From Liquidambar formosana (taxonomy: Eukaryota; Streptophyta; Magnoliopsida; Saxifragales; Altingiaceae): DNA of 64,000 nucleotides. Positions within the stretch are counted from its first letter, which is position 1; each line of letters opens with the position of its first letter. Below, one piece after another: positions 34,230 to 43,846 of this stretch. A model generated the notes under the pieces. The model did no database searches and was not told the origin of the DNA. It saw only the letters and a program-made list of their open reading frames with translations. A program made the translations under genes and the position numbers. The DNA lies in NCBI GenBank assembly GCA_039720395.1, contig JBBPBK010000036.1, forward strand, positions 124,001-188,000. Direction: 5' to 3'.

Positions 34230-34504
34230 GTTCGAGAATATGAGATATATAGGTGAATCAGGATCCACCAAGAAATGGGATGATAATAACCAAGGAGGTC
34301 CTGGAAGGGGTCCATATGGTGGTCTTTAACATGGGCCACCCTTTGGCCTAGACAATGTTCGAAGAATTGACCACAGTAAGTTCATTTTTTAACTTTTTTT
34401 CACATTTTGTCTCTAAGGTATGTTTTCCCTTTAATTTTTAAAATGAAAATTAAAACTTCTGGCATTGAACTTCCAGGTTCTGTGGCTTCTGCTGCGAAGG
34501 CTAA
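34230..34504 (+). pseudogene. Selenoprotein-K-like gene fragment (C-terminal exons)
   Basis: A first exon encodes SGSTKKWDDNNQGGPGRGPY GGL, a stop, then HGPPFGLDNVRRIDH, ending CACA|GTAAGT. The second exon follows TTCCAG at 34476. After a change of frame it encodes CGFCCEG and a stop TAA at 34502-34504. The Gly/Pro-rich segment followed by a Cys-Gly-x-Cys-Cys tail resembles plant homologues of selenoprotein K, small ER membrane proteins that in plants use Cys instead of selenocysteine. The N-terminal membrane part is not seen. The in-frame stop and frameshift make it a pseudogene. Confidence 0.5.
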
Positions 34505-34827
34505 ACACTGGAGGAATCTCTTGTCCATTTGTCATTATAGCTCAGAGAACTTGTAGAATTCTTGGATAGATTTTTGCAGCAAATACAATCTGCATTTTTT
34601 GAGACTTTTGTAGTGGCATTAATTTCTCTCTCTCTTTTGGTTTATCATTGGAATTAATGCTATTCCAACACGACCTCTACTTTAGCACCAAAGTAGGTCT
34701 TTGAGGATATTGCCTCTTATATTCTCATGTTTCACTACATTCATAAATTTTATTACTTCAACAAGTCTTGTATCAAAATCATTCAATTCTATAAAGGGGA
34801 ATCATACTAAGAAATCTCATCTCTCTT

Positions 34828-34859
<32 letters not shown>

Positions 34860-35384
34860 AGTTTGGCATCTTATTTTCAATTATCAAAGAATTTCTAATG
34901 TGTCTTGTCTTGCTTTATGTTTTTTATCCAAAACCACTTGAGGAATATTATATAAGTCACACTTAGTTATGTGACTGACTAGGCAACCGGAAATCTGTCT
35001 TCTTTGGCCTGCAGTTTTTGATCTTTATGTCTATCTTGTAGTGGTTTATAAATTTTCTCTTCTGGGTTTGTTATTTACAATTATAGAACAATGAAATTTA
35101 GACATGATTTTAAGGCATGTTGCAGCTTTTGGTTATTCATGTTATTCCTGTATAATGATTAATAATTTCCTCAAGCTTTTCTTAATCTGATTAGATCATT
35201 ATTTGTGTTGAATTTGAACTTCATATATATTCAATTTTTCGTGGTTTTGCATTTAATCATTTTGTTTTTTTGGTTCAGCTCTCAAAATACTTTTTTTCTT
35301 CTTTGAAACCTCATTCCTTTTATGTAATGTGTGATACCAAAATACCAATAAATCACATCAAAAGCACCCCCTTAAAAAAATACC
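34505..35384. other. 3' flank of the captured fragment, no gene recognised
   Basis: AT-rich, with a CT-rich microsatellite at about 34821-34858. It probably includes the 3' untranslated region of the captured gene; this cannot be proved here. Confidence 0.35.
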
Positions 35385-35417
35385 GGGCACGTGCCATTCG
35401 CGTGCATTCTCTACTAG
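35385..35417 (+). mobile_element. Helitron-type 3' terminus
   Basis: GGGCACGTGCC and CGCGTGC form a short stem region, followed by ATTCTCTACTAG and T. CTAG is at 35414-35417. It has the layout of a Helitron 3' end and lies immediately before the CACTA right subterminal array. Confidence 0.65.
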
Positions 35418-35424
35418 TATATAT

Positions 35425-36785
35425 ATATGCTATTACAACAAAGTATTTGTTTATTGCAACAATAGTAACCGATGCAATACCCTATTGCAACAATTATTTT
35501 TGATGTTATAACCTATTGCAACAAAAGTATTCAATGCAATCTCCTATTGCGACAATAATTATTGATGCAATAGCTAATGGCACCACTTCCCTTTCACTGG
35601 GGGAGTGGGCGCCTCGTTTTTTTATTATTTCTTATTTCAGTAAACCAAAAATGGTTGTATACTTTAATGATTTATTTGTATATGCTTTACTGACTAGGAA
35701 ATATATATTACTTTAAAAGATAGGTTAGGACTATTACAAATATAATAGATTAAAGATATTTATATCATATTAGCTAAGTGGGGCGGGGAAAGATCAAACC
35801 AGTACTACGCCAAAACCGTTTCGGCTTTTAAAATTAAATACCAAATTTGCACCATCCTCGTTCAATTAAGCTACAAACCACACCTATAGGGCCAACGCCG
35901 TGTGGGCCCCGATGAGTTAGGTTAAAATTGCCATCGCCATGTACGGATTTTTTAAATAAAAATAAAAAGATGCTATTGCAACAAATTACTTGTGGAATAA
36001 AGGTCCACTCTATTGCAACAATAGTACCGATGCAATAACCTATTGCAATAACTATTCTCGATGCAATATTGTATTACATATAGTTGTGCTCTATTGCCAC
36101 CAAATTAGTCGATGTAATAGGCTATTGCAACAAACCTACACAATGCAATATGTTATTGCAACAATAATTATTGATGTAATAGCACATGGCGCCAACCGTT
36201 CACTTTCGTGGGAGAAGGTGGAATAATTTAAGTGTCTATTGTAATGAGAATTGCTGATGCAATATCATATTGCAACATCCATTATTGATGTTGTAGTGTC
36301 ATGCTCTATTGCAATAACAGTAGTTGATGCAATAGATTATTGCAACAAACTTGTTCGATGCAATAGATTATTGCAACAAACTTGTTCGATGCAATATGTT
36401 ATTGCAACACCGGTTTTTGATGCAATAGCACATGTTGTGAGTACACCTACACCTAGGACCCTATTGCAACAATATTTTTTGATGCAATAGCCTATTGCAA
36501 CAAACATACTTGATGCAAGGTCCCTATTGCAACAATAATTATTGATGCAATACAGTCATGCTTTATTGCAACAAAAGAACTTGATGCAATATGTTATTGC
36601 AACAAACGTACTCGATGCAATATGTTATTGCAACAATACCTATTGATGCAATAGCACATGGCGCCAACCTCCTCCCATTTGGCGGGAAAATGTGGCCTCT
36701 TTTAAGTGTTTATTGCAACGAAAAAAATTTTATTGTTGCAATACGCAGGATATTACCACTATATCCTGCGTTGTTGCAATAACTT
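35425..36785. repeat. CACTA right subterminal array, 31-bp units
   Basis: Many copies of GATGCAATA...TATTGCAACAA occur. In the best part (about 36325-36420) the unit is 31 bases, repeated in perfect tandem. Elsewhere the spacing is irregular, and two stretches (35590-35960 and about 36185-36250) lack it. The TTGCAACAA core also occurs in the left array, but the period and the surrounding sequence differ. Open frames at 35270-36782 only translate the repeat. Confidence 0.78.
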
Positions 36786-36815
36786 TCGTTGCAATAGAGT
36801 GTTTTTGTTGTAGTG
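36786..36815 (-). repeat. CACTA right terminal inverted repeat
   Basis: Ends GTTTTTGTTGTAGTG. Its complement starts CACTACAACAAAAACAC and pairs with the left terminus. ACA follows at 36816-36818. Confidence 0.8.
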
Positions 36816-37421
36816 ACACTAAGTGTGGATTCTTATGGGGTTTGCAAAAGTGTTCATTGGCTCTATTGATATATGCATGGAGGTATGTGAGTGATCAATA
36901 AGGAATCCACACTGTCAGTTAAAAGGGAGAGAATATTTCACATAGCATTCATAATATAACTCATAAAGTCCATGGCCATGGTAGGATGACTATGGAAAGG
37001 AGTTTTCGTAATGCATCAATAAGTTGATATATATGAATGGGTATAAAGTATTAAACTAGGGCTTGACAGATCTCCATGCCCTATTAGTCTAATCAGAAAC
37101 ATTTTATAGATGGAAGGATGTAATTATAACCTTAAGTTGTAACTGAAAGGTTCTTTGCTCGATATTTATTCACCTCCTTGAGGACCACACCATGAGCTAT
37201 TGCTTAATGCTACTCATGGTTAGTAGAAACCCTGATTTACATAAATGAGTTATAATCAATTAGGGAATTGGAAAGTGTTCCATTGTGCACATGCACCTTG
37301 TGCTATTTCTACTACTCGATGATGTGAACCCAATGGGTCACACATTGATCATGCAAAAAGAGACTTTAAAGTTTTGAGAGAAAGGGCAAGATTGAATAAG
37401 AAAATTTTTAGAGGGCCATAC
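36816..37421 (+). repeat. LTR B, second segment
   Basis: Continues the LTR from ACACTAAGTG, matching LTR C from about 55309 on. It stops at GGGCCATAC, where the Sirevirus LTR begins. CATAC at 37417-37421 is repeated at 47658-47662. Confidence 0.88.
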
Positions 37422-37809
37422 TGTTGGCCCAAATGGTTTCACAACCATTGATTTTGATGATAACAATGCACAAGAAGGTCTTAAGTACTAATGGTTTTAA
37501 GATTAAGCTTAAGACAGGTAAAATCCAGCAACAGCAAATCAAATGAATCAATCAAAGGCATAACGAAAGAATGGACACCAAAAAGAATCCATGTCAAAGC
37601 CAAATGAAGATCAAGTATAGACAAATAGGATTCAATGTAAGATTGATCCCAAGAAATGCTCATTTGTAATTAAAGGGCTTTAGGTTCATGCATTAACTTG
37701 GTAATAACTAAAAAGAACCTATTTGATCATGTTTAGAGTCTCCTGACTCGTTGGAATGACCCCTTAAAAATCAGGTCTTAAACTCTTTGTATCAACTTTC
37801 TGATGCAGA

Positions 37810-38255
37810 GCTTTAAGACGTCTTAAAAATGTTTAAGACGTCTGAAAACTGATTAAGACGTCTGAAAATTTATTTAAGACGTCTGAATCTTGTTTAAGAC
37901 GTCTGAAATAGGCTTAAGACGTCTGAGGTATGAAGTCCTAAAATACACCTTCTCTGATTTTTTAAGACGTCTAAATCAGACGTCTGAAATGGACTTTAAA
38001 ACGTCTGAAAACAGGTTAAGACGTCTGAAATCAACAGACCTCAAATTGTATCCTCTCTGGTTTTTTAAGACGTGAGAATAAGACGTCTTAAAGAGGTTTA
38101 AGACGTCTGAAAAAAAGTTTAAGACGTCTGAATCCTCGTGAACAGTGACCTTGAAAAACCTCTATAGAAATCAGTCCTCTGGTTTTTTAAGACGCCTGAT
38201 TAAGACGTCTTAAACAGAATCAGACGTCTTAAATCAATTTCAGACGTCTGAATCC
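37810..38255. promoter_or_regulatory. AGACGTCT palindrome cluster in the 5' LTR
   Basis: About 15 exact copies of the 8-bp palindrome AGACGTCT, most within TTAAGACGTCTGAAA, plus a few variants (AAACGTCT, AGACGTGA, AGACGCCT), lie within 450 bases upstream of the TATA box. The same cluster is at about 46560-47005 in the 3' LTR, and a smaller one is downstream of pol. The central ACGT core is a known plant bZIP-binding core. That a bZIP or another host protein binds here is inference. Sireviruses are known for palindrome clusters in LTRs. Confidence 0.8.
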
Positions 38256-38370
38256 TTCGAGACTGACCAATAACGGCTAGTTTTTCAAACGGTCTTTTGA
38301 GCATTAAATGCCCACCAAACCATCTTTCCCGGCATTTATTGCTACAGAACGGTCATTTGGACCCCTTGGG

Positions 38371-38380
38371 CTATATATAC
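38371..38380 (+). promoter_or_regulatory. TATA box of the Sirevirus 5' LTR
   Basis: CTATATATAC in GGGCTATATATACATG. It lies about 115 bases downstream of the palindrome cluster. The matching site in the 3' LTR is at 47120-47129. Confidence 0.65.
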
Positions 38381-38910
38381 ATGAGTTAAACTCATTTATG
38401 AGCATTTCATTGAGCTTAAAACAAGATCATTCATTTACAAGCCCTAATATCACTTGTGAGCATTTATTGAGATACAATCAATAGTTGAGTGAGCTTTTAA
38501 TTTCTGTGTATCCACTCTTTTGAGAGAGTTTCTTGAACACAAAAACATACTCAAATCTTCTTGTATTCAAGGGTTGAGAGAAACCCCATTTGTAAGCACT
38601 TGAAGAGTGTGTCTTGAGCAAGTGTTGGTGAAGAACACTTGGTGTTGTAAAGGTTTGCTGCTCCACCTTGAAGGAGAGTGATAGTGGATTGGTGAATCCT
38701 CAAGCGAGCTCTTGAGGCGAGGACGTAGGCGGGAAGGCCGAACCTCGTTAACATCGTTTGCATTCTCTTACTCTTTATCTCCTTATTATTGCTTGTTCTT
38801 GTATTTATTTTTACTTGCAATAATCTGATTTTTGAGTTTGCAATCAACTTTTTAATTGGCCAATAACCCTATTCACCCCCCCTCTAGGGTTATATATTTG
38901 GGACAACAAT

Positions 38911-38922
38911 TGGTATCAGAGC
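38911..38922 (+). other. Sirevirus primer binding site
   Basis: TGGTATCAGAGC starts two bases after the 5' LTR. It is complementary to the 3' end of initiator-methionine tRNA, which primes minus-strand synthesis. Confidence 0.9.
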
Positions 38923-38964
38923 CCAACCTCTAGCAATTGACATATTTGTCTTGCGAGGAACGAT

Positions 38965-40695
38965 ATGGCCAACTATAGTGGTAACGGATTCACCGAAGGA
39001 CAATCGTCCAATAGACCACCACTTTTCAATGGAGATGCATCTCTATACAATTTCTGGAAAATTAGAATGCAAATCTTTATTCAATCCACTAGCTATGAGC
39101 TGTGGAATATCACTTCTAAGGGTCCTTTGATCCCTACTAAAGTGGTAGATGGAGTTACACTTCCTAAAGTACCACAAGAATACACCACAGCTGATCACAA
39201 ATCCCTTGAACTTAATTCTAAAGCCATTGGGCTGTTATATTGTGCTCTAACTAATGATGAGTTTAGCAAAATCTCTAGGTGCACTAGTGCCAAAGAGATA
39301 TGGGACACATTGGAGGTAACCTATGAAGGAACATCTCAAGTAAAAGAAGCAAAAATCAACATGCTTGTGTGTGAATATGAAATGTTCAAGATGAAAAAGG
39401 ATGAATCTATTAGAGATATGTTTGCTAGATTTAATGCTATTATTAATCCTTTGAGTTCTCTTGGAAAGACTTACACTAACTCCGAATTAGTGAGAAAAAT
39501 TCTTAGGAGCTTGCCTAAGCAATGGGATGTCCTCACCACTACTCTACTTCAATCTAAGGAGCTATCATCAATGACCTTGAGTGATCTTGATGGCAACCTA
39601 GTCACACAAGAACTCGCATTCAAAGCTCGTGAAATTGATGAAGGAAAGACTCCTAAGAGCATGGCTCTCAAAGCATCACAAGATGAAGAAGAACCACCAA
39701 GTGAAGAGTGTGAAAATGAGGAGGATGAAGACATTGCCTTCATATCTCACAAGCTCAAAAAGTTCTTCTCTAGAAGAAATCAAGGAAGGAGATTCAACAA
39801 GGGTGACTCTTCCAAAAGGATTCCAAATAGAGGAGAGACCTCAAATAGAGAACCACAAGTATGTTTTGAATGCAAGAAGCCCGGGCACATCAAAATAAAT
39901 TGTCCTCAACTCAACAACAACTACAACAAGACAAGTCACAACAACAACAACTTCAAGGACAATAGAAAATTCAAGAAGAAGGCTTTCACCGTCACTTGGG
40001 ATGATGAAGCAAATAGTGATGAAGAAGATGAGGAGGCTTCTTGCGATCAAGAGGTTGCTAACTTTTGTCTCATGGCAAAAGAAGATGAGGTAATCGAACC
40101 TAACTCTATTGATTATCCTATAGAAGAACCTCCTACTTATGAAGAATTACAAGATGCTCTTGAAGATACTTTTCTTGAATTAAAAAGATTTTCTCACAAA
40201 AACAATGATTTGAAAAAGAATATCTCATCTCTTCAAGAAGAACTAAATGCTTTGAAAAATGAAAATTTAGAATTGAAAAGCAAGATAGACTCACCCCCTA
40301 CCATCTCTCAATCTAGTCTTGAAAGTGAAAATACTTCATTGAAAGAAAAGATTGAAGACTTGACTAATACCTTGGCCAAGTTTACCAATGGAAGGGATAA
40401 CTTGGATAAGATATTAACTAGTCAAAGATGGTGCTTTGACAAGGCCGGAATTGGTTATCAAGAACATGTTAAACAAAAATCCTACATTAACTTCTTTCCT
40501 AAGCCTAAGGTCCCTAGCACACCTAAAATCTCATGTACTTATTGTAATAAGGAAGGACACAACGTTTATACTTGTAACATAAGAAAAAGATCAAATGGTT
40601 TCACCAAGAGGGTGTGGGTAGTTAAGGGAACCTCACCTCCTATGGCTAACCTCTATGGACCCAAGAAAGTATGGGTACCAAAGAGAGTTACTTGA
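38965..40695 (+). CDS. gag: Sirevirus Gag
   Basis: 576 residues, ATG at 38965 soon after the primer site, stop TGA at 40693-40695. The N-terminal capsid part (about residues 15-220) has the pattern of copia gag UBN2/DUF4219 domains. A basic segment and a zinc knuckle CFECKKPGHIKINC (CX2CX4HX4C) start at residue 300. A charged, helix-forming segment at about 395-495, rich in Leu, Lys, Glu and Asn, reads as a coiled coil. A second knuckle CTYCNKEGHNVYTC starts at residue 524, near the end. Such long Gag proteins with a C-terminal extension are usual for Sireviruses. Gag packages the RNA into particles. The frame is intact; expression of pol from it needs passage of the stop and a frame change. 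Confidence 0.92.
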   Translation: MANYSGNGFTEGQSSNRPPLFNGDASLYNFWKIRMQIFIQSTSYELWNITSKGPLIPTKVVDGVTLPKVPQEYTTADHKSLELNSKAIGLLYCALTNDEFSKISRCTSAKEIWDTLEVTYEGTSQVKEAKINMLVCEYEMFKMKKDESIRDMFARFNAIINPLSSLGKTYTNSELVRKILRSLPKQWDVLTTTLLQSKELSSMTLSDLDGNLVTQELAFKAREIDEGKTPKSMALKASQDEEEPPSEECENEEDEDIAFISHKLKKFFSRRNQGRRFNKGDSSKRIPNRGETSNREPQVCFECKKPGHIKINCPQLNNNYNKTSHNNNNFKDNRKFKKKAFTVTWDDEANSDEEDEEASCDQEVANFCLMAKEDEVIEPNSIDYPIEEPPTYEELQDALEDTFLELKRFSHKNNDLKKNISSLQEELNALKNENLELKSKIDSPPTISQSSLESENTSLKEKIEDLTNTLAKFTNGRDNLDKILTSQRWCFDKAGIGYQEHVKQKSYINFFPKPKVPSTPKISCTYCNKEGHNVYTCNIRKRSNGFTKRVWVVKGTSPPMANLYGPKKVWVPKRVT

Positions 40696-40705
40696 ACTTG
40701 TGTAG

Positions 40706-43700
40706 GTATGCTTGAAGTCATCAAGCAATGAGAAATGGTTTCTTGATAGTGGTTGCTCAAGGCATATGACGGGTGATAGATCAAAGTTCGTCTCTTTGAA
40801 GCCTAAGGACGGCGGCTTCGTGACATTTGGAGACAATGCCAAAGGTAAGATAATTGGCATTGGCAAGGTTGGTAAGAATTCCTCTCTTTGTGTTGAAAAT
40901 GTTTTATTAGTTCATGGTTTAAAGCATAATCTCCTTAGCATTAGTCAATTATGTGATAAAGGCTATAGAGTTACTTTTAAATCCAATAAATGCATAATTG
41001 AGGATGATAATAAGACCCTATTCGTTGCATATAGGATTGGTAACATCTATGCTATAGAGTTTGAAGAAATCGCATTACAAAATGTACATTGCTTCTCCGC
41101 TTTAAATGAAAATCATTGGTTATGGCATAGAAGACTCGGACATGCTAGCATGGATTTGATTTCAAAACTTTCTAGGCATGAACTTGTAAGAGGTTTACCA
41201 AAAGCAAAGTTTTCAAAAGATGGAGTTTGTAGTGCATGCCAATTTGGAAAACAAACCAAGTCTTCTTTCAAAACAAAATCTCATATTTCAACTACTAGAC
41301 CTTTGCAACTTATTCATATGGACTTATTTGGACCTATTGCTATTGCAAGTCTTGGAGGGAAGCATTATGCATTTGTAATTGTTGATGACTACTCTAGATA
41401 TACATGGGTGTTCTTCCTTGCACACAAAGATGAGACTCATGCTACATTTATTGCATATTGTAGAAGAGTCCAAAATGAGAAAGGCTATACCATTACTCAT
41501 GTTAGGAGTGATAGGGGGAGTGAATTTGTCAATAAGGATATTGAACAATATTGTGATGAAAATGGTTTTGATCACAATTTCTCCGCTCCTAGAACTCCTC
41601 AACAAAATGGTGTGGTTGAGAGAAAGAATAGATCACTTGAAGAAATGTCTAGAACCATGCTTAATGAACACTCATTACCTCAATACTTTTGGGCCGAGGC
41701 CGTTAACACCTCATGTTATGTAATGAATAGAGTGCTATTAAGATCTAAACTTGGTAAGACTCCTTATGAACTATGGAATGATAAGAAACCTAACATAGGT
41801 TACTTTAAAGTTTTTGGTTGTAAATGTTTTATATTAAATGATAGAGATAAACTTTCCAAATTTGACTCTAAATCCGATGAAGGTGTGTTTCTTGGTTATT
41901 CTATGAAGAGCAAAGCATATAGGGTGTTTAATAAGAGAACTTTAACCGTTCAAGAATCAATGCATGTTGTATTTGATGAAACTAACCCTCTTGCTCCCGA
42001 GAGAAATGTAGATGATGATGATGATATAGGTACAAGCTTGCAAGAACAAGTTGAGAACTTGAATCTTAATGACAAGCAAGATCCACAAGACAAAGGCAAA
42101 GAGAAAGAAGAAGATGAAGTCATTGAAATCAAGAAACCGGAAGAAGAAGTAGAAATTGAAGACACTCCACTTCATCCGGATGTCACCAAGACTTGGAAAT
42201 TTGTGAGGAATCATCCTAAGGATCAAATCCTAGGTGAACCCTCACGTGGGGTAAGAACTCGTTCTTCTATGAGAAATATATGTGATCATCTTGCATTTCT
42301 ATCTCAAATTGAACCTAAGAATATAAATGAGGCCGAAAGTGATGAATCTTGGATACTAGCTATGCAAGAGGAACTTAACCAATTTGAAAGGAACAAGGTT
42401 TGGACCTTGGTTCCTAGACCACATGACCATGGTGTTATAGGCACCAAGTGGGTATATAGAAATAAGAAAGATGAATCGGGTACCATTGTAAGAAACAAGG
42501 CACGACTAGTTGCCCAAGGTTTCAATCAACAAGAAGGCATTGATTATGATGAAACATATGCACCGGTTGCTAGACTTGAAGCCATTAGGATGTTACTTGC
42601 ATTTGCATGCCATAAAGATTTCAAATTATTTCAAATGGATGTCAAGAGTGCTTTTCTAAATGGTTTTATTGATGAGGAAGTTTATGTTGAACAACCTCCC
42701 GGTTTTGAAAGTCATGAATTTCCAAACCACGTATTCAAATTATCAAAAGCTTTATATGGTCTGAAACAAGCTCCTAGAGCTTGGTATGAAAGACTTAGTG
42801 GTTTTCTAATTAAAAATGGTTTTAAACGAGGAAAACTTGACACCACACTTTTTATTAAAACCATTGATAAGGACATGCTTATTATTCAAATATATGTTGA
42901 TGATATTATCTTTGGTTCTACTAATGAGAGTTTGTGTGAGGATTTTGCTAAAGTCATGCAAGAAGAATTTGAAATGAGCATGATGGGCGAACTCAATTTC
43001 TTCCTCGGATTACAAATCAAGCAAACAAAGGAAGGAACCTTCTTAAATCAATCCAAATATGTCAAAGATTTAATCAAGAAGTATGGATTGGAAGATGGAA
43101 GGAATTTCGCCACACCAATGAGCACCTCCATCAAACTTGAGAAAGATGAGAAAGGTAAATGCGTGGATCAAAAGAAATATCGAGGTATGATTGGTAGTTT
43201 ACTTTATCTCACCGCTAGTAGACCGGATATTATGTATAGTGTATGTTTGTGTGCTAGATATCAATCATGTCCTAAAGAATCTCACATGCTTGCCGTTAAA
43301 CGCATATTTAAATATCTTAGTGGCACTATCAATCTTGGCATATGGTATCCTAAATTCACATCATTTGACATGCTTAGTTACTCCGATGCGGACTTTGCCG
43401 GATGCAAAGATGGTCGCAAAAGCACAAGTGGGACGTGTCACTTTCTTGGACACTCCCTAGTTTCTTGGTTTAGCAAGAAACAAACTTCGGTTGCTCTTTC
43501 TACAGCCGAGGCCGAGTATTTGGCGGTCGGAAGTTGTTGTGCACAAGTGTTGTACATGAAACAACAACTTGAGGACTTTGGACTTCATTATGATCATATT
43601 CCCATAAAATGTGATAATACAAGTGCAATTAATCTAACTAAGAACCCCATACAGCATTCACGCACCAAACACATTGAAATTAGACATCATTTTATAAGAG

Positions 43701-43846
43701 ATCATGTTCAAAGAGGAGATGTTGAGATTGAGTTTGTTGGTACGGAGCACCAACTAGCGGATATCTTCACTAAACCTCTTCAAGAAGATAGGTTTAATTT
43801 CATAAAACGTGAATTGGGGATGTGCTTGTGTGATGAAGTAAGCTGA
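40706..43846 (+). CDS. pol: Sirevirus Pol (protease, integrase, RT, RNase H)
   Basis: The frame is open from 40706 (after a TAG at 40703-40705) to TGA at 43844-43846, 1046 codons, without an ATG at its start. Numbering from the TTG at 40712, the protease has FLDSGCSRH (Asp about residue 12). A pre-integrase zinc motif has HRRLGH and CSAC (about 139-173). The integrase Asp, Asp and Glu lie in HMDLFG, RSDRGSEF and GVVERKN (about 203-304). RT shows FQMDVKSAFLNG (about 641) and YVDDIIFG (728-735). RNase H shows SYSDADFAG, STAEAEYLA and CDNTSA (about 889-968). All motifs look intact. Gag is in a different frame (pol is +1 relative to gag) and neither frame is open at 40693-40705, so Pol would require both stop bypass and a frame change, or this copy carries a small indel. 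Confidence 0.93.
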   Translation, partial: VCLKSSSNEKWFLDSGCSRHMTGDRSKFVSLKPKDGGFVTFGDNAKGKIIGIGKVGKNSSLCVENVLLVHGLKHNLLSISQLCDKGYRVTFKSNKCIIEDDNKTLFVAYRIGNIYAIEFEEIALQNVHCFSALNENHWLWHRRLGHASMDLISKLSRHELVRGLPKAKFSKDGVCSACQFGKQTKSSFKTKSHISTTRPLQLIHMDLFGPIAIASLGGKHYAFVIVDDYSRYTWVFFLAHKDETHATFIAYCRRVQNEKGYTITHVRSDRGSEFVNKDIEQYCDENGFDHNFSAPRTPQQNGVVERKNRSLEEMSRTMLNEHSLPQYFWAEAVNTSCYVMNRVLLRSKLGKTPYELWNDKKPNIGYFKVFGCKCFILNDRDKLSKFDSKSDEGVFLGYSMKSKAYRVFNKRTLTVQESMHVVFDETNPLAPERNVDDDDDIGTSLQEQVENLNLNDKQDPQDKGKEKEEDEVIEIKKPEEEVEIEDTPLHPDVTKTWKFVRNHPKDQILGEPSRGVRTRSSMRNICDHLAFLSQIEPKNINEAESDESWILAMQEELNQFERNKVWTLVPRPHDHGVIGTKWVYRNKKDESGTIVRNKARLVAQGFNQQEGIDYDETYAPVARLEAIRMLLAFACHKDFKLFQMDVKSAFLNGFIDEEVYVEQPPGFESHEFPNHVFKLSKALYGLKQAPRAWYERLSGFLIKNGFKRGKLDTTLFIKTIDKDMLIIQIYVDDIIFGSTNESLCEDFAKVMQEEFEMSMMGELNFFLGLQIKQTKEGTFLNQSKYVKDLIKKYGLEDGRNFATPMSTSIKLEKDEKGKCVDQKKYRGMIGSLLYLTASRPDIMYSVCLCARYQSCPKESHMLAVKRIFKYLSGTINLGIWYPKFTSFDMLSYSDADFAGCKDGRKSTSGTCHFLGHSLVSWFSKKQTSVALSTAEAEYLAVGSCCAQVLYMKQQLEDFGLHYDHIPIKCDNTSAINLTKNPIQHSRTKHIEIRHHFIRDHVQRGDVEIEFVGTEHQLADIFTKPLQEDRFNFIKRELGMCLCDEVS

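Larger units (their letters stand above)
24901..35417 (+). mobile_element. Candidate non-autonomous Helitron with captured gene fragments
   Basis: The proposed 5' end is TC after A, either at 24901 (TCTATATATATA) or 24921 (TCTTTGTTATACTAAAAAGC). The 3' end is CTAG at 35414-35417, followed by T and preceded by a short hairpin region with GGCACGTGCC and CGCGTGC. About 10.5 kb long. It lies directly between a Helitron 3' end (24894) and the CACTA right array (from about 35430), both in (TA)n surroundings. It holds exons of succinyl-CoA ligase beta and of a selenoprotein-K-like gene, an unidentified exon at 27188-27298, and smaller transposons. No Rep/helicase coding sequence is visible. The right end is clear; the left end is an inference. 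Confidence 0.55.
14316..36815. mobile_element. 22.5-kb CACTA (En/Spm-type) transposon carrying gene fragments
   Basis: The ends are CACTACAGGAAAAAG on the left and, read inward from the right, CACTACAACAAAAAC. Over the first 30 bases the two termini match at about 23 positions. The element splits LTR B with an ACA duplication on both sides. Both ends carry long subterminal arrays with a shared core (TTGCAAC/TTGCAAT), typical of sites bound by CACTA transposase. I see no open frame or remnant resembling a TNP2 transposase, so it looks non-autonomous. The 20-kb interior holds pieces of at least four plant genes and several smaller transposons. Much of the interior may in turn be Helitron insertions. 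Confidence 0.85.
37422..38908 (+). repeat. Sirevirus 5' LTR
   Basis: Starts TGTTGGCCCAAATGG and ends TTTGGGACAACA. The TATA box CTATATATAC is at 38371-38380. The upstream part, 37810-38255, is crowded with AGACGTCT palindromes (annotated separately). Short open frames in it are mirrored in the other LTR and are not genes. Confidence 0.95.

Noticed and set aside
36325..36420. 31-bp direct repeats resembling a CRISPR array
   Set aside because: No spacers of constant length or cas genes are present, and the context is a plant CACTA terminus.
35270..36782. Series of short plus-strand frames
   Set aside because: They translate the 31-bp subterminal repeat of the CACTA right end.
38478..38847. 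Minus-strand frames repeated at 47227-47596
   Set aside because: They lie in both LTRs of the Sirevirus and are simply duplicated with them.
41324..42525. Minus-strand and offset frames in pol
   Set aside because: Shadows of the pol reading frame.
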